Positions 33,815-45,869 of a stretch of 64,000 bases of DNA are shown here, in pieces. The position numbers were made by a program, and so were the translations under genes. Origin of the DNA: Phaseolus vulgaris (Eukaryota; Streptophyta; Magnoliopsida; Fabales; Fabaceae); the NCBI RefSeq assembly GCF_000499845.2, contig NC_023759.2:35588464-35652463 (forward strand), read 5' to 3'. Within the stretch, counting starts at the first letter, position 1, and every line of letters starts with the position of its first letter. Under the pieces are notes generated by a model, which worked only from the letters and a program-made list of their open reading frames with translations, did not search any database and was not told the origin of the DNA.

Positions 33815-35635
33815 TGTTGAAGATGCTTGCTGCCCCTTCAAGATTGTGTTTGATGAAGACTTGTATGTAGTGTTTGATGAAGACTTGTATGTTCTTTTCA
33901 TGTAATTTTGCTTTGCTTTAAGTATGTCTTAGTTAGTGCTTAGAGGTTGTCTAAGAGTAGCTTTTTGCTGAGTAACTCACCTCATAACCACTGGCCATGT
34001 GTTAAGAACAAGCATAAGTTTTCTAAAACTGTTTTTCACATGCTTTACACAAAAAACACGTTTTACTGCATAAAAATAAATTTGTTTCTTTCTAAATAAA
34101 CAGATTCATTTTCTTCACTGATGCCTTGGCTAAAGTCTTGTAAAAATTTGATTTTGTGCATCAGGTATTTTGACTAAGTCTTCTTCTTTTCAAAACGACT
34201 GAGTTTCAAATAGTTAAACTTCCTCTGTTTTCGTTTTGAAAAATAAATCTGTTCATCTGTAAATGAATAGATTCTTTTTTGCCTCTGGTGCCATATCATA
34301 CTTAAACGTTTTTCAGTTTTATCTCAGCACCAGAATGGTTGACTAAGTCTCCTCACTTAACAGATTCTCTAACTGTTTTTTGAAAATAAATCAGTTCATT
34401 TTATTTTCAATCTGTTCATTTTATAACAGCTTTAACTGTTTTTTAAAATTCTGTTATAAGCTGGCTTTCTATAAAATGCAAACTTGTTTTCTGAGTTAAA
34501 TAACGATTCAAACAGTTCATACATTTGCAAAAAACAAGTTTTAACAGCAGAGAGTTAAGTGTTTTCAAGGATTAGCATTTGTTCTTCAAAGATTTCAAAA
34601 ATCACAAAGTGCTTGTTCTTGGTTTGGTTCCAAAAGCTTGGTGTGAGGTGCAGCTACTGTTCTAGCAATCTTGCCTACTGTTTTAAGGCAGATCTGTGTA
34701 TCCTCAATCAGGTGTAGTCGTTTCACATCTCTTTCTTGTAATAGTTTAGTTGAACACTCTTCTTGATAGGTGTTCTTGAAGAGTGGGTGTGTGTGTATGC
34801 TGAAATAGGTTTTTTCAGCAAGAGTACCTAAGTTCTTGTAGGTTTCAAGAACAGTGGGAATTGTACTTGGTTGTACTGTGTGTTAGTGAATTCCACCTGT
34901 TGTTGGTGAAGACTGGATGTAGCTCAGGTTGAGTGAACCAGTATAATTGCTTGTGTTCATTCTCTCTCTCTCTGCAATTTTGTTTCTGCATAATTGATAA
35001 AACAGCAAAGAAATAAATCTGTTCAATTGAAAATAAATCTATTCTTTCTGGGGACTGTGCATATTGTTCTTGATTTCTGAAAAAGGTGTTTGAATCTGAT
35101 AAGAACATATATAATCTGCTAAAAACCATTGGAACAGATTGACTGTGATAGGCTGCTCAAGAAACTGTCAATGCTATTAATTGAACCTTAAACAATTGCT
35201 TAAAGTTGAAGCTTGCTGTTCTGTGATTCATTGCTCTTAATTTCTGGAAAATTTCTTGACATCAAGAAGAACACTCATAGTCTGTTAAAAGCCACTGGAA
35301 CAGCTTGTTTGCAAAGGTCACTCAATTAATTAGCATACTATCAATTGAACCTTAATCACTTGCTTGAAATTGAAGCTTGCTGTTTTGTGTTCCACTGTTT
35401 TTCAAATCTGATATTTGTGTGTGTGCTGCTGGAAATTCTCACTGCATAATCTTGTGATTAATCTTGCTGAATTAAAAGCGTTTCAAACAGAAAAACAGTG
35501 CTGAAATAAATCTGTTCATTTTCACATAAATCGATTTATTTTCTGAAAAACTGGGTTAAACATTGTTTCTGCGAAGAAGTTTTAAAAGGTCAATTCACCC
35601 CCCCCTCTTGAACTTTGGCACTATTAAACCCAACA
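33815..35635 (+). repeat. 3' LTR of element A
   Basis: This 1,821-bp LTR is nearly identical to 25251-27072. Length differences are confined mainly to the C-run (8 C here against 23) and a 20-bp extra motif unit at about 35018-35037 that the 5' LTR lacks. Confidence 0.95.
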
Positions 35636-38600
35636 CTTAGCACCTTTGGAATACTTGTCATTCTTATAAAAGAAAACAATTGCAGAATTATCACAATAAA
35701 TTCTCAGCGGCTTGACAGTACTGTCAACTATTCCAAGTCATGAAATAAAATTTCGCAACCAATTAGCCTGAACTGTGGTATCAAGGCATGTCACAAATTC
35801 AGCCTCCATGGTGGATGCAACAAAGACTGACTACTTTGCACTTTTCCATGAAACAGCTCATCCAAATAAAAGATACACATAATCAAATGTAGACTTTCTT
35901 GTATCCATAGAACCAACAAAATCTGAATTTGTATATCCAATCATCTCAAGATGATCAAATCTCCTTTAAGTAAGCATGTGATCCTTTGTCCCTTGTAAGT
36001 ATTTTAAGACTTTCTTTGCAGCTTTCCAATGATTCAATCTTGGATTACTTTGGTATCTACCAAGCACCAACTGCAAAACTAATATATGGCCTGGCCCTGT
36101 ACATGTTTAAGCATACATGAAACTCCCAACAACAGATGCATAAGGGATATTCTCCATTTGAACTTGAGATATATTCATCGATGAACAATGTTTTCCTTAA
36201 ATCCAAAGGACATAATAGTATCATTGAACTTACAATACTATTTCATGTAAGCTTCTTTAAGTCCATATATTGATTTCTTAAGTTTTATATGTTCTTTTCC
36301 TTCTTTAATGAATCCCACTAGTTGATCCATATAAACATCCTATTTTTAAAATTCTCGTTCAAAAAGGCGATTTTAACATCCATTTGATGCAACTCAAGAT
36401 CATAATGAGCTAGTAATGCCATGATAATTCTGAAGGAATCTTTCTTAAAAACAAGCGAAAATTTTTCCAACAAGTCATTCCTTGTAACATTCAATATTGC
36501 CATAAGAGTCACATTTAGTTTTAAAGACCCATTTACACCCAACTCCTTTGCATCCATCTAGAAATTCCATAAGGTACAATACATCATTTTGTGCCATTGA
36601 TTTAAGTTCATCTTTCATGACATCTAACCACTTATCAGAATTATCACCATTTATGAATTATGAAAATGAAACTGGATCACTACCAATGCCTTAGTCATTT
36701 TTTGAATCTCATAGATAAACCATATAATAATTCGAAATAGCAAATTTTCTTTCCTTTTAAGATCTTCTTAATACTATTTCTTGTGGTTGTTCTACTATAT
36801 GTTCACATTAATTTTGGGATCATTATTTTGTTCTTCTTCTTCTTCTTCTTCTTCTTCTTCTTCATCATCATTTTGTGATTCAACAACACGAGGAACAACA
36901 ATTCTTGAAGTAAAGGTACTAGTTAAAGGAACTTGTACTCTAACTTCCTTAATCTTCACATTTCGTGAAGCTTCACTCCCATTGGTTTCACCATTCTCAA
37001 TTAACCGAACATTTTCAGTTTCAACAATTCTTATACTATGGGTGGGACAGTAAAACATATATCCTTTTGACTTTGCTGGATAACCATTGAAATATCCACT
37101 GATTGTTCTTGCATCCAATTTCTTTTCTTGCGGATTGTATATTCTAATTTCTGCCTGACAACCCTAGACATGTAAGTGTCTCAAAATGTGTCTTTTGAGC
37201 TACCTTATTAGGAACCATGTTCAACAAATACATGGTAGTTTTTAAAGAATACATCCTAAGTAATACATGTAAAGATGAATTATTTAACATGCTCCTAACC
37301 ATATCCATTAAGGTTCGATTACGCCTTTATGACACACAATTTTGTTGTAGTGTACCTAACATTGTGTATTGAGCACAAATACCTTGTTTCTTAAGGAACT
37401 TAGCAAATGGATCAAGGTGTTGTTCACTTTCATCACACTTTTCATAATATTCACCACCTCTATTTGACCTAACAATTTTCACCTTTCCATCTAATTGCCT
37501 TTCCACTTCCTTTATATACATTCCAAGACATTCACTGCTTGAGATTTCTCATGCAGTAGATAAACATAACCATAACATGGAAAATCATCAATAAAGGTGA
37601 TAAAATACCTTTCTTTGAAGGAATTTACATCAAAAGGTCCACATATATCAGTGTGTACAATTTCAAGAAGTTGAGTGCTTCTTATGCATAATTTCTTTTT
37701 GTGTTTTGTTTGTTTGCCTTCAATACAATCCACACATATATTCATACTAGTAAAATCTAAATTTGGAAGTATTTCATTCTTTAATAATCTTTGCATCCTT
37801 TCTTTGGAAATGTGTCCCAAACACTTATGCCACAAGTAAGCAGAACATTCATTCACTAAACTACGTGTAGTACCAACATTATGATGCAATGTGATAAGAG
37901 TTTCAACATATAAATTATCAAGATTCAATTTATATAAACCATCAGAAAGTGTACCAGATCCGCTTATACAAACTGAAATAATTATTCCCAAACTTAAAAT
38001 AGTATCTAGCAACATCCAGTTTAGACAAAGAAACTAAATTCCTAGAAATACTAGGTACGAAAAAAGTATCAAACAAGTCTAAATGAAATCTAATGTCAAA
38101 GATTAAACGATACGTATCGACAACTTCCACTGAAACCTTCACTCTATTCCCCATGAAAACAACTTCTCATTTGGGTTTATGATCTGGGTTGAAAGGAATC
38201 CCTACATCATATTAGAAACATGAGTTGTCAATCTATAATCAATCCACCAAGCATTATGTGGAACTTCAATTAAGTTTGATTCAAAATATACATAAGCATT
38301 ATGCTCACCTTTCTTTTCGAACCAAGCTTTACATTTAGAGCAGTCCTTCTGGAAATGTCTAGATTTCCCACAAAAATGATATTTTTCATTTTTCTTCTAG
38401 ATTTTAGTAGAGGACTCATTAATCTTTGATGGTCTTTTACCCTTTCCATGTTTCTTATGAACTTTCTTGCCAACTCACTGATTATTCACATAATGAATGG
38501 AGTGGTTTGCTTGATTCTTAAGTCTAGTCTCTTCCTGAACTAACATATTGTGTAATTCATGCACATTCCATTTATTTTTCATGGTATTATAGTTAATTTG

Positions 38601-39060
38601 AAAAGAACCATACTTAGACAATAATGCGTTCAAGATGAACTACACAAGAAATTTTTCATCCACTGTTATTCCAAGAGACTTAAGTTTTGCTGCAATATTT
38701 GTCATCTCAATGACATGTTCATGCATAATACGAGAATAATCAAATTTCACGGTAGTTAAGATACTTATCAACAGTTTGAGAGCGCTCTTCCACAAGTCTC
38801 AAGAATTCTTTTGCTCTCTCAGTTTTGGGAAGAGCCGACTTAATATTACTTGTTATGCTTATTCACATAAACAACAAGCTAACTCTATTTGACCTTTCCC
38901 AAATCTTATAATGAGCTTTCTCTTTATTGCTACTAGTATCAGTAGCAACATGTTTCTTAATTTGAAAAGTCAAATCAAAATCCAATACGCCTAAGTGAAT
39001 TTGGACTTGTTCACTTCAATCAGAAAAACTTAATCCATTAAGGACGAAAATAGACGTAAC
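35636..39060 (-). pseudogene. Copia B gag-pol remnant
   Basis: The minus strand carries gag (about 39060-38300, with LNGLSFS, QVQIHLGVLDFDL and a knuckle CGKSRHFQKDC), protease/pre-integrase and integrase (38154-37327, CVDCIEGKQTK and TFIDDF), and a piece of RT (36557-36318, VFKKDSFRIIMAL and HQMDVKIAFLN). RNase H follows (about 36000-35636). Most of the RT palm, including the catalytic YVDD region, is deleted, and frames are broken at many points. No 5' LTR or primer site could be identified to the right. The element was split by the insertion of A. Confidence 0.8.
36831..36863. repeat. TTC trinucleotide microsatellite
   Basis: Eleven perfect TTC units lie in the copia B remnant. On the minus strand they would encode a run of Glu in the acidic linker before RT. 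Confidence 0.95.
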
Positions 39061-40212
39061 ATGCAAATGTAAAGATACGAGAACAAATACTGCAATTAAT
39101 ACATGATTAACATTAATACTTTGAGTCATCATACATTAAACATACAATACAAATTCAGATAACAAGCAAGCCTTATATATATACTAATGTTCTTCTTTGG
39201 ATGATGCATTAATACACAAAACATAATTATGCTAATAATATTATCATTATTCGGCAAGACATATATGCATTAACTAAAAATATTTATTATATATCTTTGG
39301 ATATATAAATAAAACTAATAATGCATGCTCACTACCAACAATCAAATCCATTGATTATAAAAACAACTAATCAATCTTTGGATGATTCATAAATACCTTT
39401 TAATAATGAATTTCATTTTACCTATAAATCAATCCTTTATAATTTAGCATCCATTCGAAATGCAATTAAAATAAAATTCATCATTAATTTGAAATTAAAT
39501 AAAACATAAACATTTAATCACTTACAATTCTATCATATAATTAATTCCACCAATTGATCAAATTCCAAAATTTGCAATTCTATTTTCGAGTTTTGAAAGT
39601 GGCGGAAAGACATTTTCATCAAACTTCTTGTTTTATCTCAATTAAAAAAAACAACGATTATGTCATTAGATTAATTTTACACTTGATCATACAAATTTTC
39701 TATAAAAGAATATAAATTATATTGCTTAAGGCATAATATAATAACATAAGTGTAAGGTACACTAAAAAATAAGCAAAAAACAAAATTGGTGATTCTTTTC
39801 ATTCAATGCAAATGAACCCCATAATTGGTTTAATCACTTTAGTAATACAGAGTGGTAGATGGGAGCGTTAATGGCTTTTTGTCTTCATTAAGCGTATAGA
39901 AACTACACCTTAATCATATAATAATTTTGCAACCTGCACCTTAATCATACAACAATCTCGTAAGCAAAAAAAAAATTGATGTGAGAAAAAACAAAATAAA
40001 CATACCTTTGCTTTCGTCATATCATTCAGTATAATATATAATTTTTTCTTTTTTCAGTAATTTAATTACCAAAAAAAAATTCACTCAAAAATTCTTAATT
40101 TTAAAAATTAGGGTTTATGAACATTGTACATGAAGAATCATAAATTTGCAACGTGGCTTTGATATAAGATGTATTCTCACATTCCATATATGGGATATAC
40201 CTCTCCCATGTG
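39061..40212. other. AT-rich region, possible 5' part of element B
   Basis: The sequence is AT-rich with no coding signal. It probably includes the leader and LTR of element B, but no matching LTR copy was found, so the boundary is unknown. Confidence 0.45.
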
Positions 40213-40655
40213 TCAAAATCCGCCACACCTAAAACAAGTGCCGTTTTCGCCGTAAACGAAACACCCACCGCCACCTCCGCCGCTGGAATTCCTGCTCCGG
40301 TTGCAGTCCCTGGCGAGGTGATCGAAATCGCCACACTGGTAGCACGCGGCACCGCCAGCGCCCGCGCCATTTCGCCTGGCGCCGAAGCCGTAGCCAGAGC
40401 TGCAATTGCCAGCGGCGGCACGGGGCTGGAGAGGAGCCGCGTCGATGCCGGTTACGTCAACGGCCTTGGTCTTGTCGTTGTCGCCAGTGGCGATAGTGAA
40501 CTCGACTCGATCGCCTTGGAGGAGAGTGCGGTAGCCGTGGGATCTGATGGAGGAATGGTGAACGAAGAGATCCTCGCCGCCGTGGTTGGGCTTGAAGCCG
40601 AAGCCCTTGCCATTTTTGAACCCAAAGGGGAAATTTGTAGTCTGAGTGGATGGAT
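40213..40655 (-). pseudogene. Cold-shock-domain / CCHC zinc-knuckle protein relic (CSP/GRP2-like)
   Basis: The minus strand encodes a cold-shock domain with GKGFGF, GGEDLFVHHSSIRSHGYRTL, QGDRVEF and GDNDKTKAVDVTGID. A Gly/Ala-rich linker, a CCHC knuckle CYQCGDFDHLARDC and the start of a second (CFRCGG) follow. A TGA at 40213-40215 stands where the second knuckle should continue. Upstream, the reading frame meets a TAG before any ATG, and the usual start region is not recognisable. Plant members bind single-stranded nucleic acid and act as RNA chaperones in cold. The GC content is far above its surroundings, as in a real gene. I regard it as a truncated, probably non-functional copy, perhaps retroposed, since no intron is seen. 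Confidence 0.75.
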
Positions 40656-41560
40656 CATGGATGAGTTTCTAGTTTTTAAAGTGATGTTTTTAAAGATTTT
40701 AGGAAATTTGTGAAAGTTATTCAAAATGTAAAAGGATTTAAAAATTCAATTTTTAATAATCGGTAAAAAAAATTCCAATAGAGTTTTTTGAAATATTTTG
40801 TAAAGAATTAAGATTTTACATAAAAAATATTTTGTCAAAACGATTTTATTGAAAGGAAAAAGAGATTTTGAAAGAATAATTTAAAACTAAACTATTTTAC
40901 TTGAATATTTTTTTGTCAAATGTTAAGTTTTTTTATGTAAATGTTTTATACCAAATAATAAAAAAGATAATATAAGAAAATTGTCAAAATTTTGATAAAA
41001 CAACATATTTAGAATATGCACCATTTAGTAAAATATATATAGAATGTTTAATAAAAGAAATTGTGTAGAAGAACCAATACATGTTTTTTTTACAGAAATT
41101 CACACCTTAAGTTATACTTCAATTTCCTATTTTGATTTTTCTAATTTTATATTTTACCTGAATGTTTTTATTTCTAAAATTAATATTTAGATTTATTATT
41201 TAAAAATATATATTAAAAATTAATATTTAATTTTTTTGTTTAAAAATATATTTAAAAATTAAAATAGTAAAAGATAAAAAAAAAATTATGTTAACATTGA
41301 ATTTTAAATTTCAATGTCAATTTCCGTAAGAACTTGTGTTTTCTTTAACAAGTGTGTGATATTATTTAAAAGATTTAATTTAATTTTTGTAAGTTAAAGA
41401 TTTATTTAAGCATATCAATACTATGAAAGTTCATACATTTTTTATATTATATGATTAAATATACTTTATAATATATATAAATTTTTGACGAGTCAGGTCG
41501 AATTCATATTGTCAAACCTATTAAATTTTAGTTCTAAGTATTTTACTTTCAAAATATTTA

Positions 41561-42085
41561 ATTACATTTTAAGTTTTCATTAAGCAAATCTCAATTGAAA
41601 TTACATTGTAGTTTCAAGTTGTCTCTTGGTAGTGATTGAGAACAGACAAGAAATTTCAATTTGTTAATGCATACACACATTTTAAAATTTTAGTTTTGAA
41701 AAAATTATATTGAATTGTAATTTTAGTTCCTATATTTTTATAAAAAATTTAGTTCCTAAATTTCGTTTTTTCTAGTGATTTAATCCCTTAAGTTTTGTCT
41801 CTTAATATTTTAATTATCTTAACTTTATTTAACTTTCAATTTTAAAATATATTAAATCATTGTCAAATTACATTTCGTATTTAGTTGCAAGTTTATATGG
41901 ATGTTAAAGTCGCGAGTACCGTGTTTTCTATGTCATGTCCAAAAGTGACAAAGAATTATGAATAATTAAATTGAAAATTGGATAAAGTTACGGATAACTA
42001 AAAATTAAGGGAGAAAGTTGCGTGAAAATAATTAAAATTAAGGAGCTAAATTAAAGGAATTTTTTTTAGGAAAATTCATTTATTT
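41561..42085. repeat. Dispersed AT-rich repeat, copy 2
   Basis: It is homologous to 8884-9450 in the same orientation, with small indels. Two copies 32 kb apart show this is an interspersed repeat of the genome; its class is unclear. Confidence 0.6.
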
Positions 42086-43427
42086 TGAAATTTTATGTTA
42101 AATTATAATTAAACTCCATTTAGATTTTATATTTATTTTGAATAACATTTTAATACAAAATTGAATCATAATCGAATTTTCTTTAGATTTTATTTTCGTA
42201 TATGGTAACAGATTTTGTTCATTAAATTGTGGTTGCCAGGTATTGGATTAAGTGGTCCCAAACCATTATCGAAAGCAAAACTCTAAAGTTTTTTGTTGTA
42301 AATTTTTCTAAACCCCTCTATGCTTGTTTGTTTCAAGGTTTAGTAATATCCCTGTCTCATTAAAGCTAGCAGTGGCTCAGTGCTTGTCTACATGGATGGA
42401 AATGCATGGAAGAAGATAAAGACGATCCATCAATGTCCTTAAAAGAGATATCCTTTTGAAAAAGTAAAAGAAAAAATTGATTGAATTGGATTTTCAAACT
42501 TCTATCAGCAACAAAACTTTTGAAATTAAATCTATGTGAGCTAAGAGAAGTTTTAAAAGAGAATAAGTTATAATTGGATAATTTTTTAATTAATATTTAT
42601 ATATAAAAAATAATTATACAAACAATAAGATTTCTCGTGAAATTAGTTACATTGAAACCCTGTGAAATTAGTTACATTGAAAATATATGATAAAAAACAC
42701 TATTTCTTTAATTATTTTTAAGGGTGTTTCTAAAATATGAGTTTTATAAAGATAAATTTTAGACGAATAAAAAATATAAATAGGGGATAAAAGTTTACCC
42801 CTTTAAAACTTATTTTCTTTTAACTTTCCTAATTTATAGAATAACGAGAACTTTATTCTACTGTTACATTAACTATCAACTTTATAATTAAAATAATTCT
42901 TTAATAAAATTTTGGTAACGAATTATTTATTAATAATAAAAATTACTTATAAAAACAATATTTAGTTTAAATAATATAATAATTAATTATTTTTTATCTT
43001 TAAAATTAATTTATATTTAATATTTTTCTAATAGTGTTAATAAATAATTTAAACGAAAGATATTTGTAAGAACTTAAAAAATTAGTTTCAAAGTAAAAGT
43101 GTTATAATTATCATGACATTTAAATATTTATTATTAAAGTGAAAGATTTATATAATAGAAAAATTAGTTAATAATATTTTGAATTTAAAATAATTATTAT
43201 TTTTCTAGAAAAAACATTTTTTTTCTCCTCAGTTTTTTCTAGAAGACAGCAATAATAATTTTAATATTCTAATGAAAGAAGATTTAATACCTAACAAAAT
43301 AAATAAATATAAACAATATTTTAATGAATCAAATGATATATAAAGAAATTAATGTAAATAAATTTCTATACAAAACATTAACCACCACCATTTTTTATTC
43401 CAAAAGTATGAGATCCTTCTTTAAAAG

Positions 43428-43605
43428 TGTCAAAAAAGGCGGACTAACAGGCCAATCTGCCTGTGGCTCGCTGGGTTGATGAGTTAGGCGGGTCAAACCA
43501 ATACAGGTTGGCAGGTTCAAAAATTTAATCCACCCTGCCTAAATGATGGTGGGCCAGTGGGCCAACCTGTCGGGCCCAACCCATTTTTCCATCCCTATCT
43601 TTGAT
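43428..43605. mobile_element. Short GC-rich element, hAT/MITE-like
   Basis: A GC-rich 180-bp island stands in AT-rich DNA. Near its ends it has partly complementary sequences (ACAGGCCAA and GGCCAACCTGT; GGCGGGTC and GGGCCCAACCC). Such GGGTTGGCCC-rich segments are frequent in legume genomes as small DNA elements. No clear target duplication was found. Confidence 0.4.
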
Positions 43606-45034
43606 GCAAGTTAGGTTATTTCTACATCTTTTGCGAGTTGGAATTCCTTTTTGATACTCATCCATATAATCACGTAGGGGAAGCTAATTTTCTATTTTCA
43701 ATAGTACCTTATGTTAGATAATTTGCATGTGAAGGTGGCAAGGTCATAAGTTCCAAATTTCCTCTTATAGGATTTGCTTTGTTGAGTGAAATTAATTGAT
43801 GAAAATTGTTTGAAGTTTAAACATTTAGGAAAGTAATTGATTGTTTGAGTTTGAATGTGAGATGGATTTTGAAGTTGAAAGTCTTGGAATTATCTGCTAA
43901 ATTATGATTTCAATAGGAATACAAGTTATATAAGAGTACTCTAAAACCATAGATTTGATTGTATAAAAGTTGCAAAATTTTATATTGATGTTGGGTAAAG
44001 ACTTTGAATTTTTTTTAGGGTTTTGTTGCGTTTGCTAAATGAGACACAAATTTGTTGATACTTTTTTCTCAAGCTAAAGATTTTCCATCAAGCGAAAATA
44101 TAACAAAAATTCAAAACCTAGTCTCGACCATATTTTCACTTTAGGAAATAAATTTTCGTTTAAGTTAGACAAAAAAATTAAATTTGTTTTTAAAAAGTGA
44201 TTGTTGGTTGTTTGTTGCTTTAATTGGTTTTTATTTAAATTTAAATTGTACTTGTACATGGAAATTTGATTTTATGTGTTTATGTGATTGCTTTTAATAT
44301 TCTCTAATTATTTTAAAAATCTAAACTTCTATGTTATTGAATGATATAATTATATGTGATATGAATTATGAACCATGTGAAAGTGTGATTGAGACATGAT
44401 ATTTTTAGGAAAGGAATTATCCCGCAGAGATTGTTTAGGATATGCATTGAATTAGATATTCGTCTAGAAGGAGATATCATGATTCTACTATATATTAAAA
44501 TCATATAGATGAAAATGATAAAGTGGTGAGAGTCAAAGAAGGTTCATATGACTGAGTTGATTTGAAAAAATAGTTGGCCTGACAGGTCATATTGATTTAT
44601 CCTAACATATGAGTTCTTATGTTCATGTAGTTGTGAGGAGAGATAACATAGTGAATGTATGACATGTGCATATCTCTTAGTCAAATAATGTTTGTGTCTT
44701 TCAGAAGTAGAGTAAAGTATCTATGTATGTATCTTAGTGAATTCTGGCATAAGTGATATTAAATATGAGTTATTGTAGACACTTGATTATTTAGTACATT
44801 GTAATGGATGAAGTATGATAATTTAAATGTTTGTGATTATATTTATTGAATTTAATATTATATTGAATGTTTTAAAAATCTATCTTTTACTCAATTTCTT
44901 GTTTTGTTGTTGTTAAAATCTATAATGTGGGAGCAAAGAATTTGTAGTTGATAGAACTGTGTTTTAATTTGGCTTATGTGTATATATGAAAATCTCTATA
45001 AAGAAAAAAAAATTAAATATGATGAGGATGTGAA

Positions 45035-45075
45035 ATATATATATATATATATATAAATATAAATATAAATATAAT
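45035..45075. repeat. AT dinucleotide microsatellite with ATAA tail
   Basis: About ten AT units are followed by ATAAAT repeats. Confidence 0.9.
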
Positions 45076-45320
45076 GATATAACATTTTAGGTGATGTAAC
45101 TAGGTGTTATAATATGTAATATTTATTTACTCAAGATTCAGTGTGTAAATTATTTATTCTTTATAATTTTAAAAAATATCTCCTAAAAAATTTATAGAAA
45201 CTATATTTTGGAGGATTAAAATGAGAGGAAAAGATGAGAAAATACAAAGAAAAGGATGAATAATAAAGAAAAACATAATAAGTCAAAACAACATAAAGAT
45301 GTTTTGAAAGCTATATAATA

Positions 45321-45505
45321 AGTCCAAAGTTATTTTAGTATGTCATTTACACACAAAAGGGTAGAACAAGTGGAAGTAAAATCGGGCATTATAGGAGATC
45401 TCAATATTTGATCACGGACATGAGAATAATCGTCAGGAAGACCATGTAAACCCAATAACATGAAGAACTTGGATATTTGCTCTAGTTCTTGAGAAGGAGT
45501 GGAGG
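45321..45505 (-). pseudogene. Gag fragment fused to the E RNase H
   Basis: The minus strand reads STPSQELEQISKFFMLLGL and then LPDDYSHVRDQIL, part of a UBN2-type Gag. It is a duplicate of the gag sequence at about 56220-56390 and sits where the end of RNase H and the LTR should be. Both partners contain GCCTCTTG at the joint. Confidence 0.75.
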
Positions 45506-45869
45506 CAAGAGGCCACAACTCTATATTCAGCTTTAGCACTAGAGCTCGCCACTACACTTTGTTTCTTGCTCTTCCTAGAGGTCAAGTTATCACCAATGGA
45601 GACACAATAACCGAAAGTTGATCTTCTATCAGATGGAGATCCTGCCCAATCAACATTTGAATAACAAACGACTTAAGTATGGTTATTATGACCGTATAAC
45701 AATTCTTTTCTAGGAGAGCCTTTAATGTACTTCAATATATGAATGACTACATTCCAATGGTCTTCACACTGAGAATTAAGAAATTGACTTAGCACACTGA
45801 CTGCAAAGGAAATATCAGAATGAATAACAGTGAGATAGTTCAATTTTCCAACTAATCTTTTATATTTCT
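45506..45869 (-). pseudogene. E RNase H / RT end fragment
   Basis: The sequence includes YKRLVGKLNYLTVIHSDIS, ILKYIKGSP, GYCVSIGDNLTSRKSKKQS and VASSSAKAEYR. It continues the RT at 46913 once the solo LTR and its target duplication are removed. Confidence 0.8.

Larger units (their letters stand above)
25251..35635 (+). mobile_element. Complete Sirevirus-like Ty1/copia retrotransposon A
   Basis: This 10,385-bp element has LTRs 25251-27072 and 33815-35635, both TGTTGAAG...CCCAACA. It is flanked by cttag at 25246-25250 and 35636-35640, a perfect 5-bp target duplication. The internal order is initiator-Met primer site, Gag, protease-integrase-RT-RNase H (copia order), a third ORF, and two polypurine tracts. 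Gag, pol and the third ORF are open through their domains. I counted about 14 substitutions between the LTRs by eye (near 0.8%), so the insertion is recent. Order, the third ORF after pol and repeated polypurine tracts fit the Sirevirus genus. Expression or activity cannot be judged from sequence. Confidence 0.93.
40725..45320. other. AT-rich intergenic region
   Basis: No gene is seen. It contains a dispersed repeat (41561-42085), a GC-rich short element (43428-43605) and an AT microsatellite, listed separately. Confidence 0.55.

Noticed and set aside
40210..40713. 167-codon Ala/Val-rich plus-strand ORF
   Set aside because: It is the antisense shadow of the cold-shock-domain relic, whose motifs are clear on the minus strand.
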